Below are positions 22,439 to 35,794 of a DNA stretch of 64,000 nucleotides, piece by piece. The translations under genes were made by a program, and so were the position numbers. The notes below the pieces were generated by a model. The model worked only from the letters and a program-made list of their open reading frames with translations. It made no database searches and had not been told where the DNA came from. Each line of letters starts with the position of its first letter. Within the stretch, counting starts at the first letter, position 1. Source of the DNA: Hybos culiciformis (taxonomy: Eukaryota; Arthropoda; Insecta; Diptera; Hybotidae); contig OZ023274.1 in NCBI GenBank assembly GCA_964007475.1, forward strand, positions 74,039,303 through 74,103,302. The letters run 5' to 3'.

Positions 22439-25400
22439 TACATTGTACATTATTTCTTTTTTTCAATTGTCAAAAATGCCTAGTTAAATGTAGTTTTCCT
22501 TTGAAACTCATAATGAATACAAAATAAAAGTTTTCAGTTTCTGTACAGTGTATTTCTGTGCTTATATGGATAATATTATATTTCATCTTCTGAGAATGTT
22601 AAAAACTAGCAGTCCAAACTCTATGTAAATATATTTGAAATCTTATCTGCTATATTAAAATTTATGTTTTAATTAAAAAATTTTTGGAAAAAAACCCTTC
22701 ATTGTTAAAATTGTTTTATTTTATAACTGAAGATACTTTCTCAGATATTAAATTCAAATGAAGACGGAAGACACGAAAACAAATATATAAAATAATTAAA
22801 TTATTATTTAATAATTTACAAAAATTAGTTTGGCAACGAAATTAGAAATTATTTTTGTTGTTTGTATACACTTTCAATTTAAACTCTTTATATCCTTAAT
22901 TGCTGAACATTGAAGTGCATATAGTATTCATGGCACCCTTTAACATCAAACATTGTTCTGAAATTAAAATTTTTTCTAAAACTAAATAATATACTAATTT
23001 ATTTTATTGCACTCTAAAGATTCATTTTATTTTTGTTTCTATTATAAAATTGTGACAACTATCTAGTTTATATGCTAAATAATGACCATCAACATGGATA
23101 AACAAAATTTAATTGATCAAAAGGACAACGAGTAGATGGTATTTTTTTTTTTCTTGTACACATAGAATTATATTATGTGTACAGTACGTAGCTGTAGGGA
23201 CCTTTGACACTTAATTAATGACAATAATAAATAAGAATTTTTCTTCTTTTTTTTTTTTTTTGCCCTGAATAATATCAACAAAATAATTTTACTTTTTTAA
23301 ACGATACTCAAAAGACAGTTTTTTTGTTATGGAGAAAAGATTTACTAAAAATGTAATTATTTTCAAGAAATTACACAAAAGGACACACATAATGACATAA
23401 CAGAAATCAAAGGACAATGTAATTTCGTTAAAAGCAAATAAAACAGACAATTTTCTTTAACAAGAAATAAATTGTTTTATTTATTTATTTATTTATTTAT
23501 TTCTTTTACATAGAATAGTATGTACGATGTGTATATAATATATATAGAAACACAAATATTTTTTAGAAAACTTTTGATTTGAATGAATTAATTTTATATT
23601 TTGTCATTTCGGTTGATCATAAAAATAATCGAATCAAATGAAGAAAGTCCTTTTTTTTTTAAGGAAATGTCAATCAGAGAGGTGAATTGATTTTTTTTTT
23701 TCTAATATTCGATTCGATTATAAAAATAATCGAAATATCTGTTAAGATTTTGCATTTGACATTTTCTCGTTTTTTTTATATGGTCTTTTCTATTTATTTT
23801 TTTTTTGTGTTAAATTCTCCTCCTTCTAAGAAGACATTATAGTTAAATTTAATGACATTTAACTTATGATTTGTATGAGATTTTATTTTAATTTTAAACA
23901 AATATTTACATTATTATATGAATAAGAATTTTTTTTAACTTATATTTAATAGAAAACTTTGAAACAGTGAGGATTTATCTATTTGTTCATTTGAATTAAG
24001 TGTTGTTTTAAGTTTTAAAAGAAAATGGGAAAAATATTGAATAAGTTTTTATGGTTTTTTTTTATTCAAAATTTTTTAATAATTAAGGAGACTTGGAACT
24101 TGACCCAAAATTTGATTGAAAATGTGATAATAAAATTTTAGTCCTTCTCCGTTAAAATTTAACGATATATGCGTGAAATTATTCCACTTAAAAATTTTAT
24201 AAAAACTAAAAATGTTGAATTTAAATTGATTTTAATTACAATGAAATTGTGCTTTTAAGCACGTACAATATTTCAGTATACGAAGTAGATTAATCTAAAA
24301 CCAATGCTAAAAATTTTAATTTTTCAAATAATTTCAATTTATTGCTAACCAAAAGGATTATCAAGTATATTATGTACGATTAAAGTTTATATATACAATC
24401 AAAATTTCGAATTTTTCATTCTTTAAAATGTATATACTACTAAGCTTAACGAATGAAATTTTAATTGAAAAAATTCGCTCAATTTAAAAAAAAAATAAAA
24501 TCACCTTCATCTGAGAAAATTCCTTTAGGTGACAATCACCATCATTGTCACACTACAGAACAAATGGATATAAATTTTGTAATCGTAATTACACATTAAG
24601 GGTATTTATCTTTAATTAATGTTTAAAGAAAAATTCTGTAATTTAATATACTTTGAATTTAATCTTTGAAATTGTATTGCTTTGATGTATGTAACTTAAA
24701 TAAATAGTTTAAAATTTTTTTTCATTCTCAAAAGAAAAAAATATTTACTATTAAAAAACTCAAGTAATTCGTAGCTGAAAAAATAGCTTGATTTTTTTCT
24801 GTCCGTTGCATGAAAAATGAGAAATAACCCCATATGCTCTACTTCCTTTCCAACCGGAATACATTTCAGATTTCCACAAGTCCATGAAATCCGTCTATTT
24901 GTTTTTGAAAGTTTTTGAATTATGTATAGCTATATAAATAGTTATAAAGAAATAATATGCACAAAATACATTAAACATACAATGTATATAGTACTATATG
25001 TCGCTGTGCCTTGCTGATATTTTAAATTTTAATTTTAATGCTCTTTAATATGGTATAATATACTTTTAAACTATTAAAAATTGAAGGTAAATAATGATGA
25101 CAACGTACATTTTCCTCAAAAACTAGTTTATAATAAGATCATATAAAATTTACTAAAATTATTTCTTTTCCTTTTTTATATAGTTCTTATTTTTAAATCA
25201 GCATAATATGGTGTCATTTGAATCAATTATAAGACCAAATTTAATCAAATTACAGTTGTGACTTATTCGTCTGTGTATATTATATGGTCTATGCCTATGG
25301 TACATTGAAATTTTCAACTTATGTACCTAAAGTATATAATAATGTTAAGTTTTTTTATTTGGATTCTAACATAAATGAACGTTGAATTTAATAATAATTA

Positions 25401-28400
25401 TGTATAAGTGTACAACATATGGGTTTCTTGCACATAAGTTTTATATAAAAATAAAATATAAGTTTTTGTTTTATATTATAATTCCTTGGTATTTGATATA
25501 AAACTTTTATATACAATAACATGATAATGTCATCATCTAATGAATATTCAAAAGATGTTTTATAATTTCTATATGTACATTTTTTCAAAGTATATGTTAT
25601 TATGTTTATATTAAAGTGAGTTTATACATTTTCGTAAATAGTTTTGTTCTTTTTGGTTAAATTTTTATCGCAATTACAATAAGCATTATAAGTTATAAAT
25701 ATGGTATATTATGTATTTGATCTTTGTGTGCTCAGAAATTCTAATTATATATAATTATATAAACAATAATAATAATAAAAAAAGGACCAACATTTTTATT
25801 ATTCATAAGCGTAAATAATACGTAAAAAAAAGATATAAAAATGAAATAAAAAATGTATATAAAGTTTATGCATTCCATGTCACCATTCTTAGAATCATGA
25901 AAATTGAAAATTTGAGTTAAACTTATGAATATTATATGTACAGTCCATGTTCATATACGGTTTACTTTATATTTTAGTTGATTAAAAGGAGCATAGAAGA
26001 AACGGAAGTTAATACAATTTAATTTTTTTTTTTGCCTATTTTCAACTTCACTATTATAAAAAATATTTCTGTTCTTTTTATATTTTTAAGAAAGAAATCG
26101 TAATAAAATAATTTCTGACCCATGTTCAAAATATTATTACATTTTTAATTATTAGATTAGATGGGAATATGTGAACCAAGAATGTTGAAATAAAATTTTT
26201 AATATTTTTTGTTTTTATGTAAATAAGGTTTATTAGATATTAAAGAGGAGGTACGTAGAAAACAAACAACTGGCCACGCAACTAAAAATTGTGAATGAAA
26301 GATTAATGTAATGTTTCTTTTTTCACTGAACGAGAGGTAATTTTATGGGATCACTGAAAGTAAATTTATTAATTTTAACGTAGAATAAAATGAATATTCA
26401 GGAAATTAACACATATTTATGCAATAATAAACATAAATACTATAAATATTTTAAACCAAAGAAAATATTTGATTCATATATTCCAAAAGCTGTGAGTTAT
26501 TCTTTTCAAAAGAAAAAAGAATTAAATTCAGCCCCTTCGTTCTAAAGTCATATATATAAGTATGTATACTACGATATTATATTTACCAATAACATAATAA
26601 AGGTCACCTAAAAACTAACCGAAGAAGTATTCAGATTTTTTTTTTATTTATGTCTGTAATTTTATTTTGATGTTTTGCTCTTTGTGTATACTGTGGACGA
26701 TATATATATTGAAGAAACAGAAGTCCCTATAAACAAATTACATATATCTGTCTTATGTGACAAACGATATAGTTAGTTATTCATAGATTTGGTTTTAAAC
26801 TATGACAATGGTTTTTAATATATCTATTCTATATCTCTATATAATTTATGTTGAGCCATTTTTATGGTATCATTAAAATTTTCATGACAAAAGATATAAA
26901 TTATTTCTATGAAATTTTTTTGTCCTTTTTTTTTTTTTTCATAAAATCCAATTTGTTTTATTTCTTATATAGGAAAGTTTTTATTTTATTTATGTAAAGA
27001 TTATATTTTTTTGACTTATCTAGAGCGGTGGTTTTTGTTATTATGAACTTTTTATAATTGTATAGTCATAGTTTTGAAAGAATTGATAAATTACCTTCTG
27101 ATATCTGGCACATATTTTCAGTTCAGAAAAAAAAATTTAATAATATTTTGACAGAATTATTTGAAAATCCTTGGATCTAACATTTTACAGTTTCTGCAGA
27201 GGTATGAACGATTATTGTGAATTAAAAACTTTGATTCTGTAGTAGAAAGATTCTTAGAAAACTTTATATCTTATATGCAATTAATGGTCATGCAACATAA
27301 TTTTCTGGTAAAAAAAATTCACAAATAATTATCCAATATTCGTATTCTTAAATGTGAAAAAAAAAACACTCAATCATATAAATAAGAAAAACTTTTTCTT
27401 TCATCCACTTTGTTTTTCAATGAACATTTTTTAAAATAGTTTTCCACAAAAAAGAAGAAAACGTCACTGTGTATGATAGATTGATGATTTTATTCTTTTT
27501 ATTTTTTATTTTAGTGTTAAAAAAAATATACAAAACATTTTCCACTATTATACTAAATTTATTAAAAATGTTCAGCTTAAAAAATATTTGAAAGAAATAA
27601 AAACAACAGGTGGTTTAAAATGAAAATGGTTTTTTATTTTCTTTTGGAGAATTTAAGTAAATACGTAATAAAAAAAAATATATTTTTCGAATTTTTGGTT
27701 TAATAAATAATATTATTATTTGACCAATAAAATTTATAACGATTGATTGCGCATTAAAGGAATCAATATATGTTAATAATAAATGTCAAAAAACAAATTA
27801 TGTAAATATTTGAAAATTCAGTTAATAAACTGTGTATATATTCATTTATAATATAAAGATTATAACGTGCAAAATACAGGATGTCTTATTTTCTATTAAC
27901 TTATCATCGGAGCTTAAATTCAAAAAAAAGACATGGTCTCTAACTTCAAATATTTTGTTTTTGGTTATTTTAAACATACAAATTTTTATAATTATAATTA
28001 ATCTATCTTAATTATCTTAAAATAATCCTGTAATTAAAATAGGATCTAATGGTTTAAGAAAATTATTAAAAAAAGGTTGCTAAATCCTCAAAATTATAAT
28101 TAAATATGACTATTTAAGTTGAATAATGGTGTAAAAAATTAAATAGTATAATTAGTTAAAATATTTTTAGAAATATTTATTCATAATCACAATTTTTTTT
28201 TAAAATCAAATTATAAACTTAATATTTTAAATATTTCAAAAATTTAAAACCAATTATAGAATAATCGATTTAATTATATTTTCCTTAAAACAATAAAACT
28301 TTCGTAAATATCATATTTTGGTTCAACTTCGACCAACAATTGTATTCCTCATCACATTAGTTCTTCACTATGTCACTCTATAATCAAATGTTGGAAAATT

Positions 28401-31400
28401 CTATGAAAATTATGTATATAAAGTTATTAAAATTATCCAAAAAAAAAAAATTCCTGTATCCATAATAAAATCTTCAATATTTCCATTTGAATTTAATATA
28501 AAATCAAAATTCATTTAAAATTCATTTTCTATATCATGCCTAAATTAAGGACATTCTTTATTAATCTGAAATTTTAATCAAGAAACAACATATTTACAAA
28601 CATATGTACATACTTATGGATGTATAATATTATAAGTATAAAAAATATATTTATTTATTTTTTATTTTATTTTTTTTTGCAATTTATGTCATAACTTTAT
28701 CAAATTTAATTTAACATGATCTTTCTATGGCACTTGATGAACTTTTAGATTAGTTTACATGTTTTGTTGTTAGGTGTGTATTAAATTTGTTGTATCTTAT
28801 ATGAATAAAAAAAATTTAGGAAAACCTAGGGAAATCCTTAGCATAAAATTATTTTATAGCTTTCTTTCTTCTATACACAAACATTGGTTGTTGATATCTT
28901 ATGTTACATAGCAAAAGTTTTAATTAAGTTATTATGTGATTTCATTGAGACATTCTCTTTATTTGCGCATTATAAATGTATCTATATTATATCCATATTC
29001 AAATATATATATCTATATACTTTTTTGATATGCCCATTGGACATAATAAAAGACAATTTAATTTTTCATGATTTTAATCTAATTTACTTTTTAAAAGATA
29101 AACAGAGTATATGAGGCTTATAATGTCCCAATAGAACTAATGTAAGTATAGTATTATACAGAGTTACACTTCAACAAGCTGTTAACAAGATATGATTTGA
29201 ATAAACTTTCATCAAATTTGCAGTAAATTATTGTTGAAGAAAATATATAATCAGCTTTGATTTTAAAAGTGCGAGCTAAAGTTATTTTTGAAATTGTTTT
29301 GCTAGGATTGTACTTTTTAAATGCACTTTCAACTAAAATCTCGTCAAAACCATAAAAACTTTTTGGCAGAAAATTTATTTTCAAAATTGTTATTTACAAT
29401 TTTGCTTCTTGATTAAAATGTTCAAAGAAAACATTTTTATTATATTAAATAAAATATTTAAAATTGGGTTAAAAGTTAAATTTGATAAATTATGTGTGTG
29501 TTTGATATATGAGATTTTATCGCGGCAATGTTTTATGTTTTTATTTAATTTTTTTTTTTTTTTTTGAATTGAAACTGAAGCATTTTTCATGAGTTTTTAT
29601 TTTTATTTGAAAAATTTATTTTTTATTTTTTTCTGAAAGGCGCAACGAAAAACAGAAAAATCTACCATGGTTTTCATTTTGTATTAAGATTTTCGATTAT
29701 TATTATTATTATATCTTTATTTTCCTGAAAATTCAACGCACGTAAGACAATACGGTGGAGTAGTAAAAGTCATGATTCCCAAGCGAAAATAAATATATGA
29801 AAGTTAAAAGGTAAACATAATGTATGAAGAATAATAAAAAAAAGTAATAGAAACTGCTTACACTTAAAGAGTAAAACACGTACAAAATAAACAAAAATTC
29901 AAGAAATCTACTCATATCAACAAATTTCATTTATATACCATTTAATTGTCAATTCGTCCTTATTAAATACGAAATTAAGTTTGTAATGAAAATTACTCTA
30001 TTACTTATAGATAATCGCTATAATACTAGTATAAACGTACTATCAAAAAATAGTAAAATTCGTCATTTGATTCCATATAAAAAGAATAACCCAGGAGTGA
30101 CAATTTAATTGGAAAGTATGTTGATTAAATAAAATATTCAGATTGACTGTTAGACATATTAATATATTTAGTACATTTTTTTGCTAATTTTTTTTTATTT
30201 TGAAATACTAAAAGTAATCAATAACAAAAACGAAATTGTCAAAAATAACAAAAGAAAATGGAAAATTGAGGTAAAAAAAAAATAAACACAAATAAAATTC
30301 TAAAGAGGTTTAAAATGAAAATAATCCAAGCTGAAAAATGCAAAATAAATAAATAAAAAACATATTGTATCTATGTACTATACATAAATATTAAAGTGAG
30401 TATGATATATTCTAATATACATATGAGTAAAAAATAACAACATAGGCAATATACGCTTCGTGTTTTCACAATAACTTTTAATTTACATTAAAAAATATAC
30501 ATATTTTAAAGAATAAAGTATAAATATTATCCTGTTTCAACTTTACACTACGTATATATGTTTACATCAATTTTGACTTTGTACTGGCAAGTATATGTGT
30601 TTCATGCAAGAAAAATAATAATTTTTTTGAGTAGTAATCTGGAGCGCTTCAAACAAAATATTCTACGAATAACCTTTCAGTTCCTAAAACTTAATAGTGC
30701 TTTATAATATATACGTAATTTGGAGTTCAAAATGTACCTACATATATATCTTCTTTGTTAAAGTAAAAAAAAAGAACATTGAGTGAAATTACTAAATTAA
30801 TTGTGTAGATAAATGAATTGTATGAATTGACGATGGAACCCGACTTTTCAAATACTAATCACCAAAACAAGTATAATTCATATTTATTTTTTATCTACAC
30901 TTTTCATTTTCTCTAAAGTAACTAATAAGTTCGTTGCAACATACAAATTTTCATGATAAATATTTATTTTCTGACACACTTTTAGGTATTATTTCTTAAG
31001 AAAGAAAAAAAGTTTTCTATTCATAACAAATTTATGATTTTGAAGAAAGTACAACTTTATAAGAGTCTTTAAACTTTGAAAATAAAATTTCCAAATCTTT
31101 AGACAAGTAAATTCCGAATAACTTTTATGAAAAAAAAAATTTCCAATGAATTATTTGGTAGTAATCTTAATTTAACATTTAAGTACCAAAAGTTAAATAA
31201 GATCTATTTTTTTTTTATGATATTTTATATGATTTTAGCTGCATAAATTTTGATGTTTATATAGTTTAATTTTAATGGGCACTCAATATTGTCCATTATA
31301 ATATTAAAGTTTTATTTTGCAAAATTTTTTATGTGCAATGCATAGTATTATCTACAGTACGGTATACTTTCAAGAAAATACTATATAAATTATTTGATAG

Positions 31401-31530
31401 ACAATAACATTTTTGTCTTCAGGATCTGACCCCAATAGCAAATCAAAATAATCAAAATAATTGCAAAATTATATAAGAAATTGTTCTAATTTTTGTTATA
31501 ATTGTTATTATTATTAATTCACTATCCTTA
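22439..31530. other. Nine-kilobase spacer, nothing recognised
   Basis: Very AT-rich with poly-A/T and simple repeats, no inverted-repeat element, and no coding-like frame. It is plausibly the interior of a large intron or a gene desert. Confidence 0.5.
23472..23502. repeat. (TTTA)n microsatellite
   Basis: About seven TTTA units. Confidence 0.85.
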
Positions 31531-31617
31531 CGAAAAGAATTTCTATTAGAAACTAAAAACAATTTGTTTCACATTATAGAAATTCTCAATTTTAATAGAA
31601 AGAAAATTTTTAAAAAT
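31531..31617. repeat. ~85-bp direct repeat, copy 1
   Basis: Contains TTTCTATTAGAAACTAAAAA followed by CAATTTGTT. Repeated at 31915 with scattered differences, offset 384 bp. Confidence 0.85.
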
Positions 31618-31914
31618 TCTGTGTCTTGATTTTTTTTTTCTTTTGGTATGGCCTTTGCTATTATTTTTATTTCAATATAAATTCAGGATATTTCGAAAAT
31701 GGATTTTGCTTGAATGTCTCCAAAAGTTTTAATTTGAATCGAAGCTTAATAGTTTCTGAATTCCTTTACGGTTATAATTATTCCATATAACTATCTAATA
31801 TGAGTATCTATTGAGCAACTAGGACAGGATAAAGCATTCAAATTAAAACAAAAACATTTTTTTGAACGTAGACAAATTTGTTTTGTATTTAACTAAGAGT
31901 CTGACGAAAAAAAT

Positions 31915-31998
31915 TTCTATTAGAAACTAAAAACAATTTGTTCCACACTATTAGAAATTGTCTATTTAATATAGAAAGAAAAGTTTTAAAATTTAATT
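31915..31998. repeat. ~85-bp direct repeat, copy 2
   Basis: Diverged copy of 31531-31617. Confidence 0.85.
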
Positions 31999-34248
31999 AA
32001 GAAATCAATCAAAAAGTAATTTTCTTTCCTTAGAATGCCAAATGAAAATTGCCATTTAAAAAGTTTACCTTAAGAAGATTATTAATTAATAAAAAAAAAA
32101 AACTTTGAAATTGAAAATAGAGAACTATCTGTTAGGAAAAGCTTAACTGAATAATGTGTTTACTTTGCCTTGTAGAATATTTCAAGAATATAAAAATTAA
32201 CCGCTGAATTCGTATCTTAGATGATTATTTATGTTTTGTCGTAGGTCACTATGTGGACACTATTCACAAATAGGTTATTCACAATTTGCTATAAATCTTG
32301 TAATATTATTTAAATTATAATTTAATCGATTTTGCAACAGCGATTAATATTTTTAATATGGAAAAATTTTTGCTGAATATTTTCTGTACTTATTATAATT
32401 ACTTATATGATTTATGAACTATATAAGATTGTTGTTAAAATAGACATTTATGAAGATAAATATGTCATACATTCATATATAGTGAATAACACCTTTTTTT
32501 TTTAATGCTTTCTTGTAGCTATCAAAGTTAAATTTACATATTTTCCGTATAACTTTTCAAAGATATAAAATTTTAACATAATTTATTACATCATCTAAGA
32601 GATTAGAAATAAAAGTTTTGTAAGAAAAGTTAAATTCATAGGAAAATTAAAAAACAAATTCTGAATATCAATTTTTATTTATTTATTTTTTTTTTTCAAG
32701 AAGCTTCATTACTTTTACCATTTATAGAACAACAAAGTGACAATATTATACAGGCTTCAAAAGTTTAAATTTTATTTTCTATTTATTTATTTTTTCGTCC
32801 ATAAATCTGTTCAAAGTTTATTTTTTTTAAATAGAAAATTTTATTTTTAAATAGAAAATTTTATTTTTTTTTAATTCTATACCCTTTTAACTTTTTTCAT
32901 GCTCAACATGAAGTATATAGTTAATTTACAAAAAAAAATAAATTGTGAATAAAGAGCAAACAAAGTTTGAAAGAAATTTTATTTTGAAAATTTTGAATAA
33001 ATTTTATTTTCGGTTAAAGCTAAAATTCATTGAAATCATTATTTATTGTAATTTATTCAGTGTAGGTATATCTACCTGAATTTTATGAATTATTTAATTG
33101 CATAATATTAAATCTTTATTCTAATATAAAAATATCGCAGCTATAAAGAATTTTTTATTTGAATTTAAGTAAAAGAATATTGATGAAAAAATTAATGTAA
33201 TTAAAGATTGAGATGGAAAAAAAAGTCATGTTATAAAAAAAAAAAATCCTCGAAATAATTTACAAATAATTAACACAAAATATTCAGTTTTAATATACAA
33301 ACGAAAACTTATTTTTAATATGTAATAATAGTTAATAATAATGAGCAAACTTTGGTTTTAATAAGCTCTTACAAAACATTCTATACGTGAGTTTAATAGT
33401 ATTTATGTTTTCTTTCAGATAATGTTAATAATAACTAGCAAGAGGTTGATTTTCTGCGAACAGAGAATCCAGATTTAAAAAAAAATCCTTAATAGTATTT
33501 CAAAGTATTTGGAAGGAAGAACTTTTCTATAAGAAAGCTTACCAACAAATTTTAAGTAAAGCTCCGCCTTCATTCAATGCATTATTTTATAAATGGTCTA
33601 AGTTAGAGCCTACTTTTACTTAATTAAAAATTTTAACTTATCTTTTTAAATATAATGAAAGAATGGGTTATTTAATTATTGCATAGATAAAAACATGTTT
33701 CCAACGATCCAACGAAAACTTTAAAACAAAATACATGCATGAAAATTATTATACACTATATGCTTTTTCATTCACATAATTCTTATTACTTAGCTTTCGT
33801 TCTAAAAGAAAAGTTGTATTATAGTTAAAATATTAACACTATATAAATGCTGTCACTATTAATCACTGCCTTAGCAAGTTTTTGTTTCCTTGTCATTCCT
33901 GTGAAAACAATTGCTTGAGCTTTTAAGACGATGACGATTAAATTTTAAATGAAGAAAAATACTTTTTAAACATGCAATTTTAATTGAACAGGAACACAAA
34001 TTTTAGCATCGGACTATGTGATGAAATTATAAAATACAAGAAAAGTTTATCAGACTATAGTCAAAGAATTAGAATAATTATATGTAGTTAAACAAAATTT
34101 TTAAATTTAAAAATAAATAGTTTTGAGTGTGCAGATTAATAAAGTTTGATGTCCATATTTAGAAAATTGCAAGTTATTTATTATAGGTACATAAACTTAA
34201 ATATATTTATTTCACATGATGATATATATACATGAGTACAAAATATAA
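31999..34248. other. Spacer, nothing recognised
   Basis: Only a short TAAATAGAAAATTTTATTT duplication at about 32826-32870. Confidence 0.55.
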
Positions 34249-34733
34249 TTGTGTGTATGTATCAAATGTCAGGAAACAGAATTTGACAATCTAAAATTGA
34301 ATTTCGAAATTATAATATCGATCTGTTCATCTGCCCATATATTTTTCAAAGTATATATTTTCTTGTGCCTATGCAAATTTTATGAAACATTTGAAACTAC
34401 ACAAGAAAACATTAGGTCGGGTCAGTTTAACAAAAAGAATTATGAACTTAAGTTTCAAGAATTTATACAGCGTACTTTTAGATCACAAATCGCTAAAAAA
34501 TTATTTTGGAGTTTGTTTTAGCAAATGAATTCACGAATTTTTTGAGAAAATTAGGGCCAAACCTTTATTTAAATTCTACAATTGTTAATAGCCAAACCTT
34601 TATTGAAATTCTACAATTGTTAATAGCGATTGCTGACGAAAATTTTCTTGACAACATCTTTTCAAAATTACAAAAAATGCAGTCTAACCATATGTCGTCT
34701 CACTTTGCTTATGGATCTGGCCATGGAACTTAG
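34249..34733 (+). pseudogene. Possible decayed coding region, two overlapping frames
   Basis: Two overlapping open frames of 90 and 75 codons (34249-34521 and 34506-34733) in different phases, with fairly protein-like composition (for example KFQEFIQRTFRSQIAKK; ILQLLIAIADENFLDNIF). The second contains a 35-bp direct duplication (34556-34590 and 34591-34625, one mismatch). As 35 is not a multiple of three, the duplication itself shifts the frame. This could be a broken gene or an exon with frameshift. I recognise no family, and chance open frames remain possible. Confidence 0.2.
34556..34625. repeat. 35-bp tandem duplication
   Basis: Two adjacent copies of a 35-bp unit beginning GCCAAACCTTTATT, differing at one base. 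Confidence 0.9.
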
Positions 34734-35136
34734 TAAATTTTCCACTTACGTCTAGTGAATTGTACTTACTCCGGGAATGATCAACTCTGAATCTGAGGAT
34801 TTTTTTGGCTCAAAGTAGAAGCTAATGCGAAGAAAAGTTTTCGATCCGATCTAAATGAGTTTCATATAAGGAAAAAAAATTAATCTTCAATTTAAAATTA
34901 TTGGGCTGTTTAACTTATCAAAGGATGTTATTGAGTTACAAAAAAAAAATTCCTGTCAAATTGGAAAATTTCAATTTCATAAATATGCATACGATAAAAA
35001 TTGAAAATGAAATTGATATTTTAAAAATTGTAAATGGTTTAAGCTTTAAGGCATAATAAACAATTATAAATATTTCCAATAAAAATACATATTTAGTTGT
35101 GCAGGTCGATGTGAAAAAATATTTCTTTTTTATCTT

Positions 35137-35794
35137 ATACTAGTCGAAATACCCGGCTTCGCACGGTAGTACCGAACTTATATTAATATCAAAACACTTT
35201 AATTCAGATTTTGTGCACTAAAAAAAACAGAATTTCAAAATTTGTTAAATATTAGCCACTTCCCCGGTGCCTTAACACATCCTGTTTTTTAAATAGGCTT
35301 TTCGGGTCCAACGCTACTATTTTATTGGAATATACCTAAATTTCAAAACTGGCTTCTAAGATAGTCCCCCCGTCGGGGTCTCGGATCAAAATTTCTAGTA
35401 CCCTATAACCATCTCCGGTCCCAATGCTACTTAACTTCAAAATTTCAAAATTTCGAAATTTGTTGCATAGCCCCCGCCCAATTGAGCCCTGGGACTACGG
35501 TTGGGGGCCTCTCAACATCCAGTTTTTAAATAGGGTTTTCGGGTCCAACGCTACTATATTTTATTGGAATATACCTAAAATTCAAAACCGGCTCCTAAGG
35601 TAGCCCCCCCGCCGGGGCCTCGGATCAAAATTTCTAATACCCTTATAACCATCCCGGGCCCCAATGATACTTAAGTTCAAAATTTCAGCCAAATGGTCCA
35701 GCGGTTTAGGCGTGATTGAGGACATAGGACAGAGAAACAGAGAAACAGAGAAACAGAGAAACAGAGAATTTTCATTTTTATTTATAAGATATTA
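35137..35794 (+). mobile_element. Non-LTR-retroelement-like 3' fragment or SINE
   Basis: Starts TACTAGTCGAAATACCCGGC followed by TTCGCACGG, contains CCAAATGGTCCAGCGGTTTA, and ends in an 8-bp microsatellite (AGAGAAAC)4 followed by ATTTTCATTTTTATTTATAA. These are the stereotyped features of RTE-type LINE tails and related SINEs in many arthropods. Much less AT-rich than the surroundings. The middle is a ~230-bp direct duplication. No reverse transcriptase sequence is present. Confidence 0.65.
35230..35687. repeat. ~220-bp tandem duplication within the retroelement-like fragment
   Basis: Units from about 35230 and 35451 share AAATTTGTT, a CCCC-rich block, CGGGTCCAACGCTACTAT and CCTCGGATCAAAATTTCTA, the last two in similar spacing. 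Confidence 0.8.

Noticed and set aside
29154..29384. 76-codon - strand frame that looks somewhat protein-like
   Set aside because: Contains a plausible amino-acid mix but no motif, splice context or composition shift; probably chance.
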